A DNA stretch of 64,000 nucleotides. Source: Trileptium ribeirensis. Lineage: Eukaryota > Nematoda > Enoplea > Enoplida > Thoracostomopsidae. Of this stretch, positions 36,201-51,200 are shown in pieces (position 1 is the first letter of the stretch; every line of letters begins with the position of its first letter). The translations under genes and the position numbers were made by a program. The stretch is from contig JASANE010019199.1 in NCBI GenBank assembly GCA_030248225.1, forward strand, positions 16,708 to 80,707. The letters run 5' to 3'. Below the pieces are notes generated by a model that ran no database searches, had not been told where the DNA came from, and saw only the letters and a list, made by a program, of their open reading frames with translations.

Positions 36201-39200
36201 TACATTTGCGTTAACAATAAAGTGCCGTCATCTCATTTACCTGTGAAACTTATAAAACTTCCGGTTCCTTCGCTTTGTGTTAAAATGGTCTCGTTTTAAC
36301 GTAGGAACGTTTTAAAGTAAGAACGTAGTGAAACCTAGTGGAGATTGTGTGGGGTAAAATCTTTTAAATTCACTGTGTGTGTGTGTGTGTGATCGGTCAT
36401 AACTTGGGAATGATTTCATGATCTTGGCTCACAAATCTGCTAGTAATATAAATTATGCAGCAATTACTATAACACGTGTGCATCGATACAGTAAAAATCA
36501 ATTCTAGAATTTATTAGTTTTAGAAATTAATGCCAAATGTCCAAATAGTTTTTATATAAATATAATTTATCAAATCCACAATAGTTTCTTCGCAGAAACC
36601 ATGTATCAGGAATTACATCAGACAGAATTTATTGATTGTGGTCTGCAGTTTATTTCACATTGACCTAGACAACGATTTGATTTAAAATGTAATTGGCTAG
36701 AAATTGCAAAGAGAATAAGTTCGAGCTGAATTAAATGTACTTCTTTGTTATATTCTATAAATATTGATTTAATTCAATAAGATTTGATTCCGCACAGGTA
36801 TAATTCTGTAGGTTTGATTTTAGCATAATAGAACGAAAATCTAGATCGAAAATCAATTGCTGCATTCATTTTTACAGCTCGGTGCGCACATCTTAAGGTA
36901 GTTGTATGTAACGCCCGCATTCGCTGAAAATTTTGGCAGGGCACATAAAATGTATACTGCGTTGCTGTACAACCGGGGGCATTGAAATTGTCAAAATTCA
37001 GTGGCAGTAGCTACGATATATAACAAATAAAAGTAAGCACTGCCAAAACGTCTCCGATTGGCGTTTAAACAATCAGAAACGTCTTACTCTTAGACTTAAT
37101 CTTAGTTTAAAACAGCTACTTTAACTATGAAATTTCTGTCAAACAAGGGCTATCATTTTTGCAACATCTGTGGTACGAACAAAAACGAACATTACCTGTC
37201 AGATGAAAGACCGGACGCAATACAACCGAACATATATCCCAACATGTAAACCAAGTGAGCATCGCCACGACGTAGGTTTTGATCACATACGAGATTCCAC
37301 TAAAATAAACTAGGGCAAAATCGGTTAAAATGTTACAAATTACGAATGATGTCTGCAACGAAGTAGTGATTTTAGTACTTATGTATAATAGATTATGTTT
37401 CAAAATAGCCAAGATATTATAAGTTGTTAAAATAATAGCAAACACATAAAGGTTGTCAAAACGTTGCATTAGCAAACATACGAGCAGAATGCATTGTATT
37501 AGCGTTGTACCGGGGCCGGAGCTAGCCGAAAAGTACTGTGTGTTCGATTTTCCAGCGCATATAGAGCATATATATACCACATATACACACATGCCAACAG
37601 GAGGGGTGGAAGGGAGTAAAATCTCCTCATAGGAATCCGGACCCCCACCCCGCAGGATGAGGTTCACTCATAGGTGATAATTTGACGCCGGCGACTAAAA
37701 AAGGTCCTTACTACCCGTGCGATCACCCCCCACAAAAATTTCGCCGGCTACCGGGGGTTACCCCCTCCTGGGGATTCTATCCAGGGGTACATCGTCGGCA
37801 AGTATGCAAATATACCAATAACCAAATCATTGTTTAATTACTATTCTTCAAGAATATCATATAAAAATAAATTTAACAATTTGCCATATTACATCATGCA
37901 TTAAAACATTTTGACAGCTAAAGTTCACAGCTTCAGGAAAGTGATGTGGAATTTGCACTGCCCTAGTTAGTAGCAAGCATTATATCTTCAGCTAAAGTTA
38001 CAGATTGTTTATCTGTTCTACTACGTAATTTGGTACCAGATTGTTTATCTGTTCTACTATTTAAAAAATATTTTTGAAACAGTAGCCCCGGCGCCTAAAT
38101 TTTACCTTTACCGGGCGCCGGGGCTACTGTTGCCCGCTAAATTTGTTGCCCCGGGCTCGGGGCTAAGCCCCGGTACATCCCTACATTGTATGCATAAAAC
38201 TCTAAAACAATACATACACCGCGTTATGTGTCTATCATATGTTAAAACTTTAGAGTTGACATAGCCGCTAGCATTTTGATGTCATCATAATATACGTATA
38301 AGTTTTGGCATTTTTGTCGCAGAATTTATTAACGCTCAGTGATTTAAGTCAGCTAAGCTACAGCTAGTTGATCCCAAGCATGAACTTTGCTGCCATATCA
38401 CATGTATGTTGTAGAGCCAACCGGAAAATATTTAGAAGATAATTGAACTCACTTTACTTAAATTAATAATTTACTTGACCTTACTGTTTCGTACGGTACA
38501 GAATTTATGAAGGCTCCTATTTGCAGTAAGCTATAATGCAGCACCCGTAGTCCAATAATAATTGCATTTAAATTATAACACGTGATTATCAAAATTACAA
38601 CAAATATGTCTTTAAATCACATGTGTCCATAGGAATATATGCGCAGGGGCTACCCCTCTAAGGATAAGAACCCCCAAAGACACATCCCAGCATCTTCGCA
38701 CGCCACACCGTCCCCGCTAACCCGACGGACGTTGCACGCCGTCCACGCTGTGATTTCAAGAAAAAACAGTAATGAAAGATACCGTTGTTCCGTAGAAGGC
38801 TGATTTAATATGAAATGGAGCGAGCAAAGCTAGCAGTCAAAATCTACTGAGGTCTAATTAATGGCCTAGACATCAAAAATCTCAACCCTTAAAGATCAGT
38901 GGGTAGTCAGGTCAGTCTAGAAAACCAAAAAGGAAAAGACGAAAATAGGGACATATATAATTTCTGCGTCTCTTAACCTCACTCATATATAATTCCTACG
39001 TCTTAACCTAACTCCAACCTAGCAAAATTTACGGTCTACCAGCCAACACGTTAAGGCAAAAACGTTTCGGAAGAACTAATTCTCTAACTGACAGGACGGG
39101 CCAACTCCAGCGAACGTAACATGTTGGGGCTAGCTATATGCTCGGTTTGACGACTGTGCATCATTGGTACGTAATCAGCGAAACCATAATTTATAACCGG

Positions 39201-42200
39201 TGTTACGTAAAATACGCCCGGTTAGTAGACATTTCTATTAAACTCGCGTTGAAGAAACGAAACTAACAGTATGCGAATTGTTAAAATTTTGACAAATTTC
39301 GAACTTTGCACTTTATGTTCAAATATGCAAAAAGGACATGTATATATTTTTATTTTAATGAGACTAAAATAAAAATTTTAGTAAACGTAAGCGTCTGTAG
39401 TGGGATACCAAGTATCGCCCAAACTACTTGAATATAGTAATATTTACAACATAACTTACGTGAAAACGTAGTTTCTCGAAAAGTAAACAAAATACGCGGA
39501 ATAATAGATTTAGGCTTAGATAGACGAAACAAAGCTTCAGTTGCGGTCCAAAAACTTTAAATTTACGAGCCAAGATATGGGATGTTCAATCTTGGAAACA
39601 GGAAAAGTAAAAGCAAAGCGTTATGCCCTTATAAATAGAACCTAAAATTAACCACATCCATTAATACCCTATTTCGCAATTACAGATATTGAGGCGGAAA
39701 TTAACGAATTTGCACGTTTCATAACGTAAAATAGAGACTATAAAGTTTCGAGGAAAATAAACCAGGACGTTGAATTAAAGTCTCAAACTTGCACCAGTAC
39801 GAATCAATTTGAAGATTTGGAATATTTAGCGACATCGATTCGACAAGCGTTTGCTGCGTTATTCCTGTCGCCGAGGTCATCGTAGTTAAATTTTGTTGGC
39901 CTGTACCACCAAATGAGTAGTTGGCAAAAGGTAATAAGCTAAAGTGATTTTGAGACCGTATTCCTGTGCTGAAGAATCCAATGCATTGATTAAAATGTTT
40001 TACAAAACGCGAAACTGATGGACGACAAAAACCCTTTCTCGTACCTGCGTCACGATCGTTTCTTGCATTTCCGATCGATCATAACTCCAATTTTTGCACT
40101 GTTCGATGCCAGTATATTTGAGCTTGAGCTTCTTCATTACCGTATTATAGGCAATGTCAAAGGTTTCGTTGTGCGCCAGCCCATGGTACACTCGCGGCGG
40201 AAATGCGCGGCGTTTACACTCCGACAGCTCCATTTCGCCTGATTTCGAGTTTTTGACAAATGGAATCCTATAACAGCAAAGATTCCGATAACAAGTAAGC
40301 CATTACACTGCAGTACATTACAGGTTTTATAACAAAATCTTCGACGCCGTGGTTTACCATTCTTATTTTGCACCTATTCGCAAGCCAAAACCAAACTAAA
40401 CTAGATTTGTCATAATGTTCAATGCGTTGGCCAATTTGTTGAATGCACATTTTGGTCAAATGTATAACAGCTCTATAATACATAGTCCGGGTTTTTAAAA
40501 TTACAGTCACGATGATGTTCTTGATATTGTATATTTTGATGTTGAATCTATTTATAGGGCTCTCCGTAAATTTACGAATACTTTGGTGTCTGGTCCAGAT
40601 AACTTTGCCTCAATTTTCTTTGCCATGTTTGCTTTTGAACTAGTTACACCAATTAAAATATTGTATGATTTTTGTTTCGAACTGTCTGAAATATCTAGAC
40701 AGTGGCGCGATGCAATTGTTGTACCAATTTATAAAAATAAAGGGCCTAAAGACTCATATGTTAATTATCGTGAAATTAGCTTAGTTTGTAATGTGGTGAA
40801 TCAATCGTAAATACTGCCATCATTGGTTTCTGTTTAAGAAACAATATTTTGTCTTCCGTACAACACGCTTCTTGAAGGGTAGGTCTGTAATAACGAATCT
40901 TCTTGAATGTTTAAACAGTTGGTACGATGCATATGATAAAGGAATGTATACTTCTGTTGCATATTTAGATATACGCAAAGCGTTTAATTCGGTTCCCCAT
41001 GATTTATTACTCTATAAACTTCATGGTATTAGTGGTAAGCTGCTGAAGTGGTTGAGCAAATATTTATCAGACAGGCTTCGATGGGTTAGAGGAAATTCTG
41101 TTTATTCTGACTGGACCAATGTGACTTGTGGTGTACCGCAGGGCTCTATGTTGGGTCATACTTTATTTTCAATTTATTTTAATGATATTATAAATGTTAT
41201 TGATCATTGTACTATCTCCATTTATGCTGATGACTGTAAGATTTATTTCTCTGCATCTAAAGATAGTACAAGCACTGTACTACAAGCTGATCTGAATAAT
41301 TTATTACAGTGGCTAACTGTTTGGGGTCTTCGAATTATCTATAGAAAAATGTAGTGTTCTAAAACATTGGTAATGCGAATCCTAGACTACCTTTGTGTGT
41401 AGATGGTCATGAAGTTGTTGCCGTAAAATGTCAACGTAATCTCGGTGTTTTGATTGTCAGATTTAAAATTTCATAACCAGTGTTGTAATATCGTAAAGAA
41501 AGCGTCAAAAATTTGAGGTTTGATTTTGTATAGCTTTATCAGTAAGGACATTTCTTTTTTGTACAAAATCTTTCAAATATATGTATACTTCCGTATCTAA
41601 CTTTCGCCCCAGAAAGTTTTAATCCGAAATATGCAATGGATATAGATACTCTTGAGAGTGAACAGCGTCAGTTTACTAAACGATTACCAGGTCTCTTTAA
41701 TATGAGGTAGATTGAGCGTTTGAAAGTATTAACTATTGATTCTGTTGAAATGTTATTGTTGAAAAAAGATTTATGTTTTGTTTACAAAGTCCTAAATGGT
41801 AAGATTATTCAGAATCCTGATTGTCTTTTTGAAGTTAATACTCGACAACTAGAGGTCCCAACCGCAAATTGATAGTGAAACATTGTCGCTTGTCATTAAC
41901 TAAAACTTTTTTTGCAAATAGAATCACAAATATATGGAATGCTTTACCAGATGAAATTGTAAATTCTCCATCCATAAAAATTTCAGAAGTCGATTGAATT
42001 TTTCCAGTGTATGCCTTTTGCCTTTTCTCCGGCTACCATATTACTTGAATCAATTGTGAATTTATGATACCTTGAACGACTTAGTATTGTTACTGTAGTT
42101 ATATTTGTGAAGTATATAAACCTTTTGTTTGTTTGTTTGTTGATGGTGAAGGAAGATATGATGAAAAGCAGACAATGGTGTTCAATATACCAAAACATCG

Positions 42201-45200
42201 CTGCTAATAGTGAACGTAATATATTACAAAAAGTGAGCGGAGCACTTGGAATGCTTTTAAAATTGGCATAAAATTAACTAATTGGCATATACGGCCAAGT
42301 TTTAGAACTTTAGATATGTCATATTCGTGATCAGCGACAACCAAAACATCTGTTTGCATTTTTTAATTTCTTAGCACTTTGAAATCTTTCAAAAATTTTA
42401 GCTAATTAACTAACTAGTTAGGATGCTTTTAACATTTTAATAATCACCAGATTCATAATCAGCACGGCGAAATGAAGCATACGCACCAGAATCATAGCTT
42501 TACACTAATTATTCATTGAAATATAAGCAATTTTTGTTTGAAAATGTTAAAAATAGGCTAACACGCTTAACTAATAAGTTTACTAATTAGTGAAAGCAAA
42601 TTTGACAAAAACAATATATCTTGCACCTGAAGGATATTATGCCTTTCAAACAAAAATTTAGATCGGCTGAGTGGTTATTGAGGACTTCGACGAAAGGACA
42701 GACGGTGCCGACTTTCGCATCTAACGAAAGCAAAAACGCTTCTCTTCGCTCCGTCAAAACATTTCATATGTTCTCGAAAATCAAGCAGTTCATACCCTTT
42801 GTAATAGCCACAGACCATAAGTACATTATATGCATAAAGTTTAATACTAGGACATTCCCTGTAAGCGATGCGCGGCAAGGGGCCCGACGCCGTGGAAAAT
42901 TCGCGATTGGGCAAACAACTCACTTCGTTAAATATGTGTCATATCTTTGGTATTGTTAATGTTTTATTTACAGTGAAATCTCGATTTATTCTTGCCTTGT
43001 ATGGTCGTAGCTTGGCTTTTATGTTTATTTTCAGTTATTATATCTATAAGCAATTACAATATTGTATTAGTAACTATCACTGTGTAATAGTTTCCATGGA
43101 AGTCGATTCAGAGGAAGTTGGGCAGGGGGCTGAGATCCCCTCCCAAAACTTAACTAATTTATCTGATTCATTTGAAGGTTTTACTGTGACGGAGCAGGAG
43201 CAGGACGCACCCACCGTACTCAGCTATGAGTTGTCTTCCTACAGTAGTATGCGAGTTAGTGATCCGCATCAAGCAGATGTACCCACCGTACTCAATTCTG
43301 CGGGGGGTTGTCTGCTGACCCTGATGTGGGCATCTATGGTTATAAAAAAGTGACAAGCAGATAGGTCATAAACATCAGACGCTCAGATTAGCAAGCAAAT
43401 CAAGGTTCAAGGCTATAAGATTGTTGCTGAAAGAAAATCTCAGCATCCTGGGAACAATGAAGCTCGGCTAAAAAGCCTTTACAAATCTGTCGTAGAGAAA
43501 GCTGTCACACTGGAGGAGGCTGTCGCTTCCAAACAATCGCTAAAGAGAAGTCGCGGTGCACCAACTTGTGACACCCCTGACAATACTGCCAAAACCTCTA
43601 AGACAAAGGAGTCTTATAGCAAAACTGCGAGAATAGCTCTTGAAAGGGTTATTGTACTTAGAGACAACCATTCTAAGTTTTTCACCGAAGATGATGTAGA
43701 AAATATACGTGAACAAACTGTAGATACCTCTTTCTATGCAACACAGGAGGAGTCTATAGACTTCACCTACTCTTGCTATCGTAATGGCAATCTTCACTTA
43801 GCATGTGCTTCACAGGGGACTGTGGAAAAGCTAATTAATACCGTTCAGAATTTTTCTTTAGACTCCTTAGATCTTAAAAGTCATCCGATCAATTTTAGGA
43901 TACCAAATCATATGGGTAAAATAATGGATCTTGATTATATTGTGAGGCGTTTGAAGAATGCCAATAGAAAATTGATTGGGACTGCTGTGCCCCCATCAGA
44001 AACTATGAGAGGGAAGGTTATACACATACAGTAATTATCATGAACGACGCTATGCGCGATATGCTTCTTAACGAGTATAACTTTAGTCCATGGTTTGAAT
44101 GTACGCGAATTAATCCATGGGAACTCTGCTTACAACACAAAGATGGCAAAGCCGATTTAAATGAAGGTGAAACCACCTCGGTACATGAAGAAAATTGAGA
44201 TGCAGAAAAACATAAAATTTCTGCAGATTAATTTACAGCATGGTATATCCGCCTCGACTCAGCTAAGCCAAAGGTTTGAAAAATACAGTAAATGCATTTC
44301 TTTAATTCAGGAACCTTATATTGTTAATGGTAAGATTTGTGGCCTGGACAAAAATAGGCAATCATTTTATAGTAGTAATAGTATATACTAATAATAGTGG
44401 AAAAGCAAGAACAGCTATATTGATTTCAAATGGTATAAAATGTGCCGTTCTGACACATTTTTGCAAACGAGTTTGCACAGTTATTAAAGTACGTGTACAG
44501 GTTAACAACACTACAAGCAATATTGTTGTTGCATCAATCTGCCCTATGATAGAGGTAATAAAAACCTGCCTCAAACAAATGACATGATTGAATTGGTTCA
44601 ATATTGTAGATTGAAACATTCTAAACTGCTTATAGGCTGTGACGCAAATTCACACCACATGGCATGGGGTAATTGTCATGTTAATGCAAGAGGCAATGCG
44701 CTTTTAGACTATATCAGTGCAAATGATTTGGAAATTGCCAAAATAGGCTGTGTTCCATCGTTCCTGAATGCAATAAGGCAAGAAATGCTTGATATCACGC
44801 TTACTCTGGGTAACTTAGTGCTGTATAACTGGCATGTGTCAACGAACAATTCCTTCTCTGATCACATATATATTGAATTTGAAACTGAAATAATGGTATA
44901 TCGTGATATTAAATTAAATCCAAAGAAGTTAAATGGCGACGTTTACTATCTTCATATTTGAATGAAGTTAAAACCCCTGGATATTCTGAGCATGATATCA
45001 ACTTAACAGCTGTGCAAATTGACCTGCAGTTACGACTGCAGCAGAAAAATCAACAAAAAAGGAAATATGAAGGAAAACTACTGATAAGGTTTGGTGGAAT
45101 GAGCAATTGCAATCCTTAAGACAGAGATGCAGGAAATTATACAGAAAGGCTGTTACTTATACAAACATGCTAATGTGCGATCGTTACAAACGAGCGCAAC

Positions 45201-48200
45201 GGGAATACAAGAACTGTATTCGGAAAGCGAAAAGAAGAGCATGCGAAAACTTTTGTGACTCGATCGAAAATACGGTGATGTAATCTAGAATACATAAAGA
45301 TTTCAAGCAATGCAGACAGTATGGTGTGACATGTCTAAAAACCGCACACGATATTATCATAGATGATACTAAAGATAATTTATACAATAATGAGCACTTT
45401 TCGAATTGCAAATTTGGTGCATTCCCAAATTTTAGAGATACAGTAAATAGGGGTAACTCAGCGTCTCTTAAGATTGCAAACTATATGTTTAACCCTGACA
45501 TGGTAATTTGGGCGATCAATACCCTAAAACCTTTTAAGGCTCCTAATATTGATGGTATTTATCCGATAAATCTACAAACTCGTGCCTATATCTTAGTTGA
45601 TAAATTAGTCAATCTTTATAAAATTTGTGTAATTAAAGGATATATACATGCACCGTGGAGGTTATCCAGGACTGTGTTTATACCTAAGCCTTATAAAGAT
45701 GACTATATGTCATCTAACGCTTATAGACCTATAAGTTTAACATTGTTCATGCTTAGAATAATGGAGAAAATAATAGCTGGAAAACCTATTAACACAGCTA
45801 ATTTAGTTAGTAACTTAAAGCAAGGTTTTTTAAATGCAATAGTATGATTGGTGCTTTTCTGGACATTAGCGGGACTCTCAATAAGACATCTTTTAAGGAT
45901 ATTGAACAAGCGTGCAGATTTCACATTCCGGTTTCTCTATGTACGTTTATAATAAACATGCTTAAAAATCGGATTGAAGTAGCACCTGTTATGTCTAGTA
46001 CTGTTCATGTCAGAGTTAGCTGTGGATGTCCTCAAGAATGTGTTATTTCGCCCCTGATTTGGACTTTGGTGGTTGACGATTTGTTGTGGAGCCTCAGAGG
46101 TCCATATATATTGGGACAAGCTTACTCTGATGACGTAGCCATATTAGCTAAAGGTTCAAATGTCAGACTGGCGGGTTTAAGGCTTCAACATGCTTCGAAA
46201 ATAGTTGACCACTGGTGTTCTAGAAATGGTTTAAAAGTACAACCATCCAAATCAGTATTAGTTTGCTTCAGCTGCAAACTTAATCCAGAGGTATTGCCCA
46301 TTCTAACTATGGATAAGGTTGTAATGGATTACAAATCGGAAGTTCAGTATTTAGGTGTAATACTGGATAGTAAATTATACTGGAAACATCACTTTCAGCA
46401 TGTTTATAAGAAAGCTATACGTAACTTAATTATCTGCCGACAATTTTCTGATAAGAATTGGGGTCTTACGCCAAAATTCCTTTATGCTTATATGAAGCCG
46501 TTGTCTTGTCTAGCCTTTTACATGGTGTTATTGCATGGTGGCATAAAACAACTATCCAGACCAATAGAAATTATCTTAATAGGATTAAAAAGCTTGCGCT
46601 GCTATATACGTAATTTGACTACTAGACAAATGTAGTAGCATAGAATTGAAGCCGAAATAGATGAGTCATTCCATATCACTGTGATTTCTGCCCGTGGTTA
46701 TGACTCGTGAGCTCGGGAAAATGTCTAATCCTGGCTGAACCTATCATCAAGCTTAAGCTTATCTAACATGGAGATCGACAAAATAATCGATATCTTGTAG
46801 AAGCGACAGTGTTTCGCTTGACCCAGGGCAAACCGTAAGCGATAAAAACAGAGCTTATAATATTGAGGTCCAGATCAGAAAATTAAAAAGTATCTAAATT
46901 CATGTTCATCTAAGGCTATGCAAAGCTCCAAGCAGATGAGTCTCCCGTCACCAAGCCCCACAAGTGTTGCACATAAATCGATTGCTTGCTTCGATTTATT
47001 TAGGGTCCAGAAATGAGGACACTGCAAATATAACAGTTCCTCATAGCGTAAGTATTGTTCGTAATCAACATACGCTATGTCTATGCTGCAAATCATTAAG
47101 GTATCAAAACCGAGGATGTCGTGGTTCGGAATTATTTCTGGGGCTGGTGCCAAGCACAAGGACTTCTACAATCTACACAATACTAGCTGAATATTAATAG
47201 TAAAACAGTACGTGACAGATAACTACAAATTGCGACTCTATTATTTATGGACACGAATTATCGGTCGAAAAAAATTTGTTTGACCTTAGCTCGAATTAGA
47301 GGACATAGGGGACAAACACCCAAAATAGAGGACAATAAAGGACAGTTGCAAAATAGAAGACAGTTTTAAAATAGACGACAGATAGAGGTCCATGGTTTGT
47401 TTTTCGACATGTTGATATGCAGAGTACAACGGCTTGTTATATAGAAATCAAACGAATATTACGTGCATTTTCAAAGCGTTTTAATGGGTTTAGGGTCACG
47501 GAATCTGATGTACCGGTCTTGTCATGTATTGCGTACCCATCGAGAGGTTTCTCAGGGTATCAGGCTTTCACCAGCAGCACACCGAAACGTGACAAAGCTG
47601 CAAAATTTGCTTACTGCCCCACAGTGCTCGCTACGGACCATGTATGCCCTCACTGACATTGATGGGTTCTTCCGCGTGCCACATAAGACGACAGGTCATA
47701 GCCATTCAATCCGTAACTGAAGTTTTTGTGGTGATTTGTCGCCATCAGAGCTGCTTAAATCATGACTGGAGACTTTTTCTCTGGGTTTAAGCAAGTCTTA
47801 AAGCTCTTGCGGATTGTTCTCGCTAACCTCTTGCCACTGAGACATTTCGATGGCATGTTATACAGACTCATAAGCTGCGCCACTTATGGGTCACCACCGT
47901 GTACCAATTGGCAACAAAGACTATTGATTGTCGAAGTAGGCATGTATCCTCTCTTGCTGGGCAGGGAGGCACCGCGCGCAACGTCGAGGTAATACTTTGA
48001 ATAAAATATACATTGTAATTTACATTCAACCTATACGTATATTTTAACATCTCAGTGTGTCATAACTATATTTATTCACATATATCGCTTTATCGAATAT
48101 CGGTATCCGTATTGTAATATCATTATCGGCACGTTTTAATATCAGCCAAGCCCTACTAAAATACATATATGAATCGAGCTGTTGCGGAGATATTACCAGT

Positions 48201-51200
48201 TTTGTGTATTATGTGTCTCATGGGCTCATTTTAGAACTCGTTTTGACCCAATTCCTACATCCGTAGTTAACTGAGTAGCAAAGAATTATAAGACTCACTT
48301 ACTCTATATAATGGGCCCAATCTGTGTAAGATATCTACACCGGGTATGGAGTTACTATAAGTAACGTGATTATTGTACCCCTTGGGGACCCGACCCGAGC
48401 CCCTTTGGGCCGCTTTTTCGGCGAAAGATGTTGAAATCGGGTTTCGCAGCTAAGTTTAAGCTTCCAAATGAGCTATCAGGCGAATCAATCCGCCCAGCCA
48501 AATTTGAGTTATGCGTTTCACCCCAAAAACCCAATAATGGACATTGTCAAATTTTACAGCTGTCACGGCTAGTAAAATATTTTAAGTCGCTTGTTTCGAA
48601 AACTACCCTAAGAAATCAAATATATCTATATATGAATATGCATATGTAACGTTTTGTATACGTGGTGGCGCCAGACTGTATTTTATGAGTTAGCTGGGTA
48701 ACATATGCCAAAATTCGTTTAAATTGCACCTTACAATCGTGGGAGAAAACAATTTCAAGGGGTTAAAATTAAAATTTCAAGGTTCAAACTTTCGAGAGGG
48801 ACTAGCAGCTAATACGGTACAGCAGCCGAACAGGAGTGGTCAGCCCCTCCCCTATAGCGGAATCCCGGTGTATCAAAGCACAGGCCAGAAAACGTACTGA
48901 AATTCACGACGAAACCTTTGCTGCGAGATAATTACCCGCCTTCCAGCCTTGTAGAGTTGTGCGTATATTACATACAAAATAACAACCGTGTACTTTGTTG
49001 AATGCGTGCCATTAGCTGAGTTTTCCAAACTGCCGCGAAAGTACCTGGAGAATCGAAGTGGAGGAAGAGCACCAGGCGACGTGAAATTCGGTTTAGGTAA
49101 AACTGGTGACTTCCCAGCACGATTGGGAGACCGAAAAGCGCGGAAATGCTACAAATAACAGATTCGTTCATTTGCAATAACACATATAACATAATGAAGC
49201 CCTATTGAGTGACGATAATTTAAGTGTTTTGGCCCTGCAGGCCGGAAATTTAGATATATATTAGTTCCATATAGAAGAACTGATATATATTTTGCCTCGC
49301 GGAGAAATTAGCCTATTTTAGTCGTGTAAAAATTACTTGGGAGCTGAGCTGGGGAAGCCAAAGAACACCCGTGGGGCTGAAAATAAATAACTGGTGGTTG
49401 AGACCGAAATACCTGCGTTGGAAAACTAGCTGAATGTGTTACGACTGAAATAGCTTCATTTCAAATACAAAAATCAACGTCCAGACAAACCTAATCTGTG
49501 TACACCGAAAGGCTAACCGCAATTCACCCGACTTACGTCAAATTCTTAACCATCGTAATATTGTGGGTCCAATTTGCTGCATGTGAGTTTGCGCTCGGAT
49601 CCAGCTGGCGGACGTAGCACCAATGACTCGGCGCAATCATCATGTACATAATCGACAAATTGAACATGGCATGCGGAACTTGCTGGACGCCGATCATAAA
49701 GTAGACCCAAATTTGCCAAAGACCACAACCCCCTGAAAGGATCAGAAATACTTTTCCCAACAACTTTTAATGTCGAATAGTTGTCAGGAAAATAAATAAT
49801 ACAAAACATTCCTCTTTACATTTAACACAGCCCGTTAACGGCAGAGGTTCGGCCATTCCCATGGCTATGAGTAGCCGTAACAACCCCGCTGGGCTAATGC
49901 TATTTCACATTCACAATATTAAACACTGTTTAAACTACTTTTGTGTTGCTAAAATCAGTCAGAGTTCCTATTCCCGTTGGTAACCACAACTTTTTTTATA
50001 TATAGTTTCCCCGCTATTGCCTAAGTATTACTCGTCGTAACTGCACACTTATTTAAAATTTGTGTGCTGGTTCAAACGGATATTGTATAAGCTACTATTT
50101 TAGAGAAAAAATTCCGATGAACTAAATTTCATCAAACCACGTGAACGACCGTTATAGAATACTACTGTATAGGACAAATAGATCTTTTACTAAACAGTCT
50201 TTAAATTCCATCTTCTTTAAACACTGCAAAAATATTGGAGCAAATTTTTTACCATTCTGCATGATTTACACATTTTCTAATAATCATTAAACAAAGCTGC
50301 ATCTAATCACCGATAATATTTAAAATTCCTTCAAAATCGACTGGGTCAGTTAAATGACGAAGTCGAGTTTGTTTGTAGAAGCTTTGAACGATCTGATGGT
50401 GATCTCGGCTCGAATCTATGAAGCCGCCACTGTCTCGATGCTGGTGGTGGTGGTGAAACGAGTTGCTACGATTACTTCCGAAAGATCTGAAATAGTTGGG
50501 CTAATACAATAGTTCACATCAGCTGCAACAAGTACCACCACGCATAAACCTGTGCAAATAAAATTATCGCTCAGAACTGAAATATATCTCAAGGAGATTC
50601 ATTTAAGCTCCTGAATCCTCGTGAGTTAGCATGTGTTCTTAATAACGTGGGTAAAGCATACTTGTTTAATGAATATTTTCATTCTATGTTTATTAATGAT
50701 AATGAATTGCTTATTTCAGATCTGAGTATCATTGATAATATTATGCCGGATATTCACTTTGATGCGAAATTACTTTTACAAACTATTACTCAACTCAAAC
50801 CAACTGATTGTTGTGGTATTGCTAATATTCCTCAGTCTTTAACAGAAATTGCGCTAATGAGCTAATTATTCCTTTTCTGAAACATTTTAATGTTATTTGT
50901 ACGACAGGTGTTATTCCCAATGAATGAAAATTGCAAAAATCGTTCCAATTTTTAAAAAGGATGATAAACCACTCATACAAAATTATCATTTTATCTTCGT
51001 TCTTCCTGTAATTTCTTAAGCAGGCTATAAATATCCGTGTTACGAAATATATTGAAGCTCAAAATCTAATTAGTAGTACACAGCATGATTTTACCAAAAG
51101 TAAATCTAAAATCACTCAACTTCTTGATACTATTAATCAGGGAGTAACCGGAATTCCGGTTCCGGTTCCGGCGAAAATCGTGTTCCGGTTGCGGTTCCGG

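Noticed and set aside
40000..40242. ATG-initiated start of a separate protein at MELSEC
   Set aside because: The Met is internal to exon 4; the upstream acceptor at 40268 keeps phase with exon 3 and adds conserved residues.
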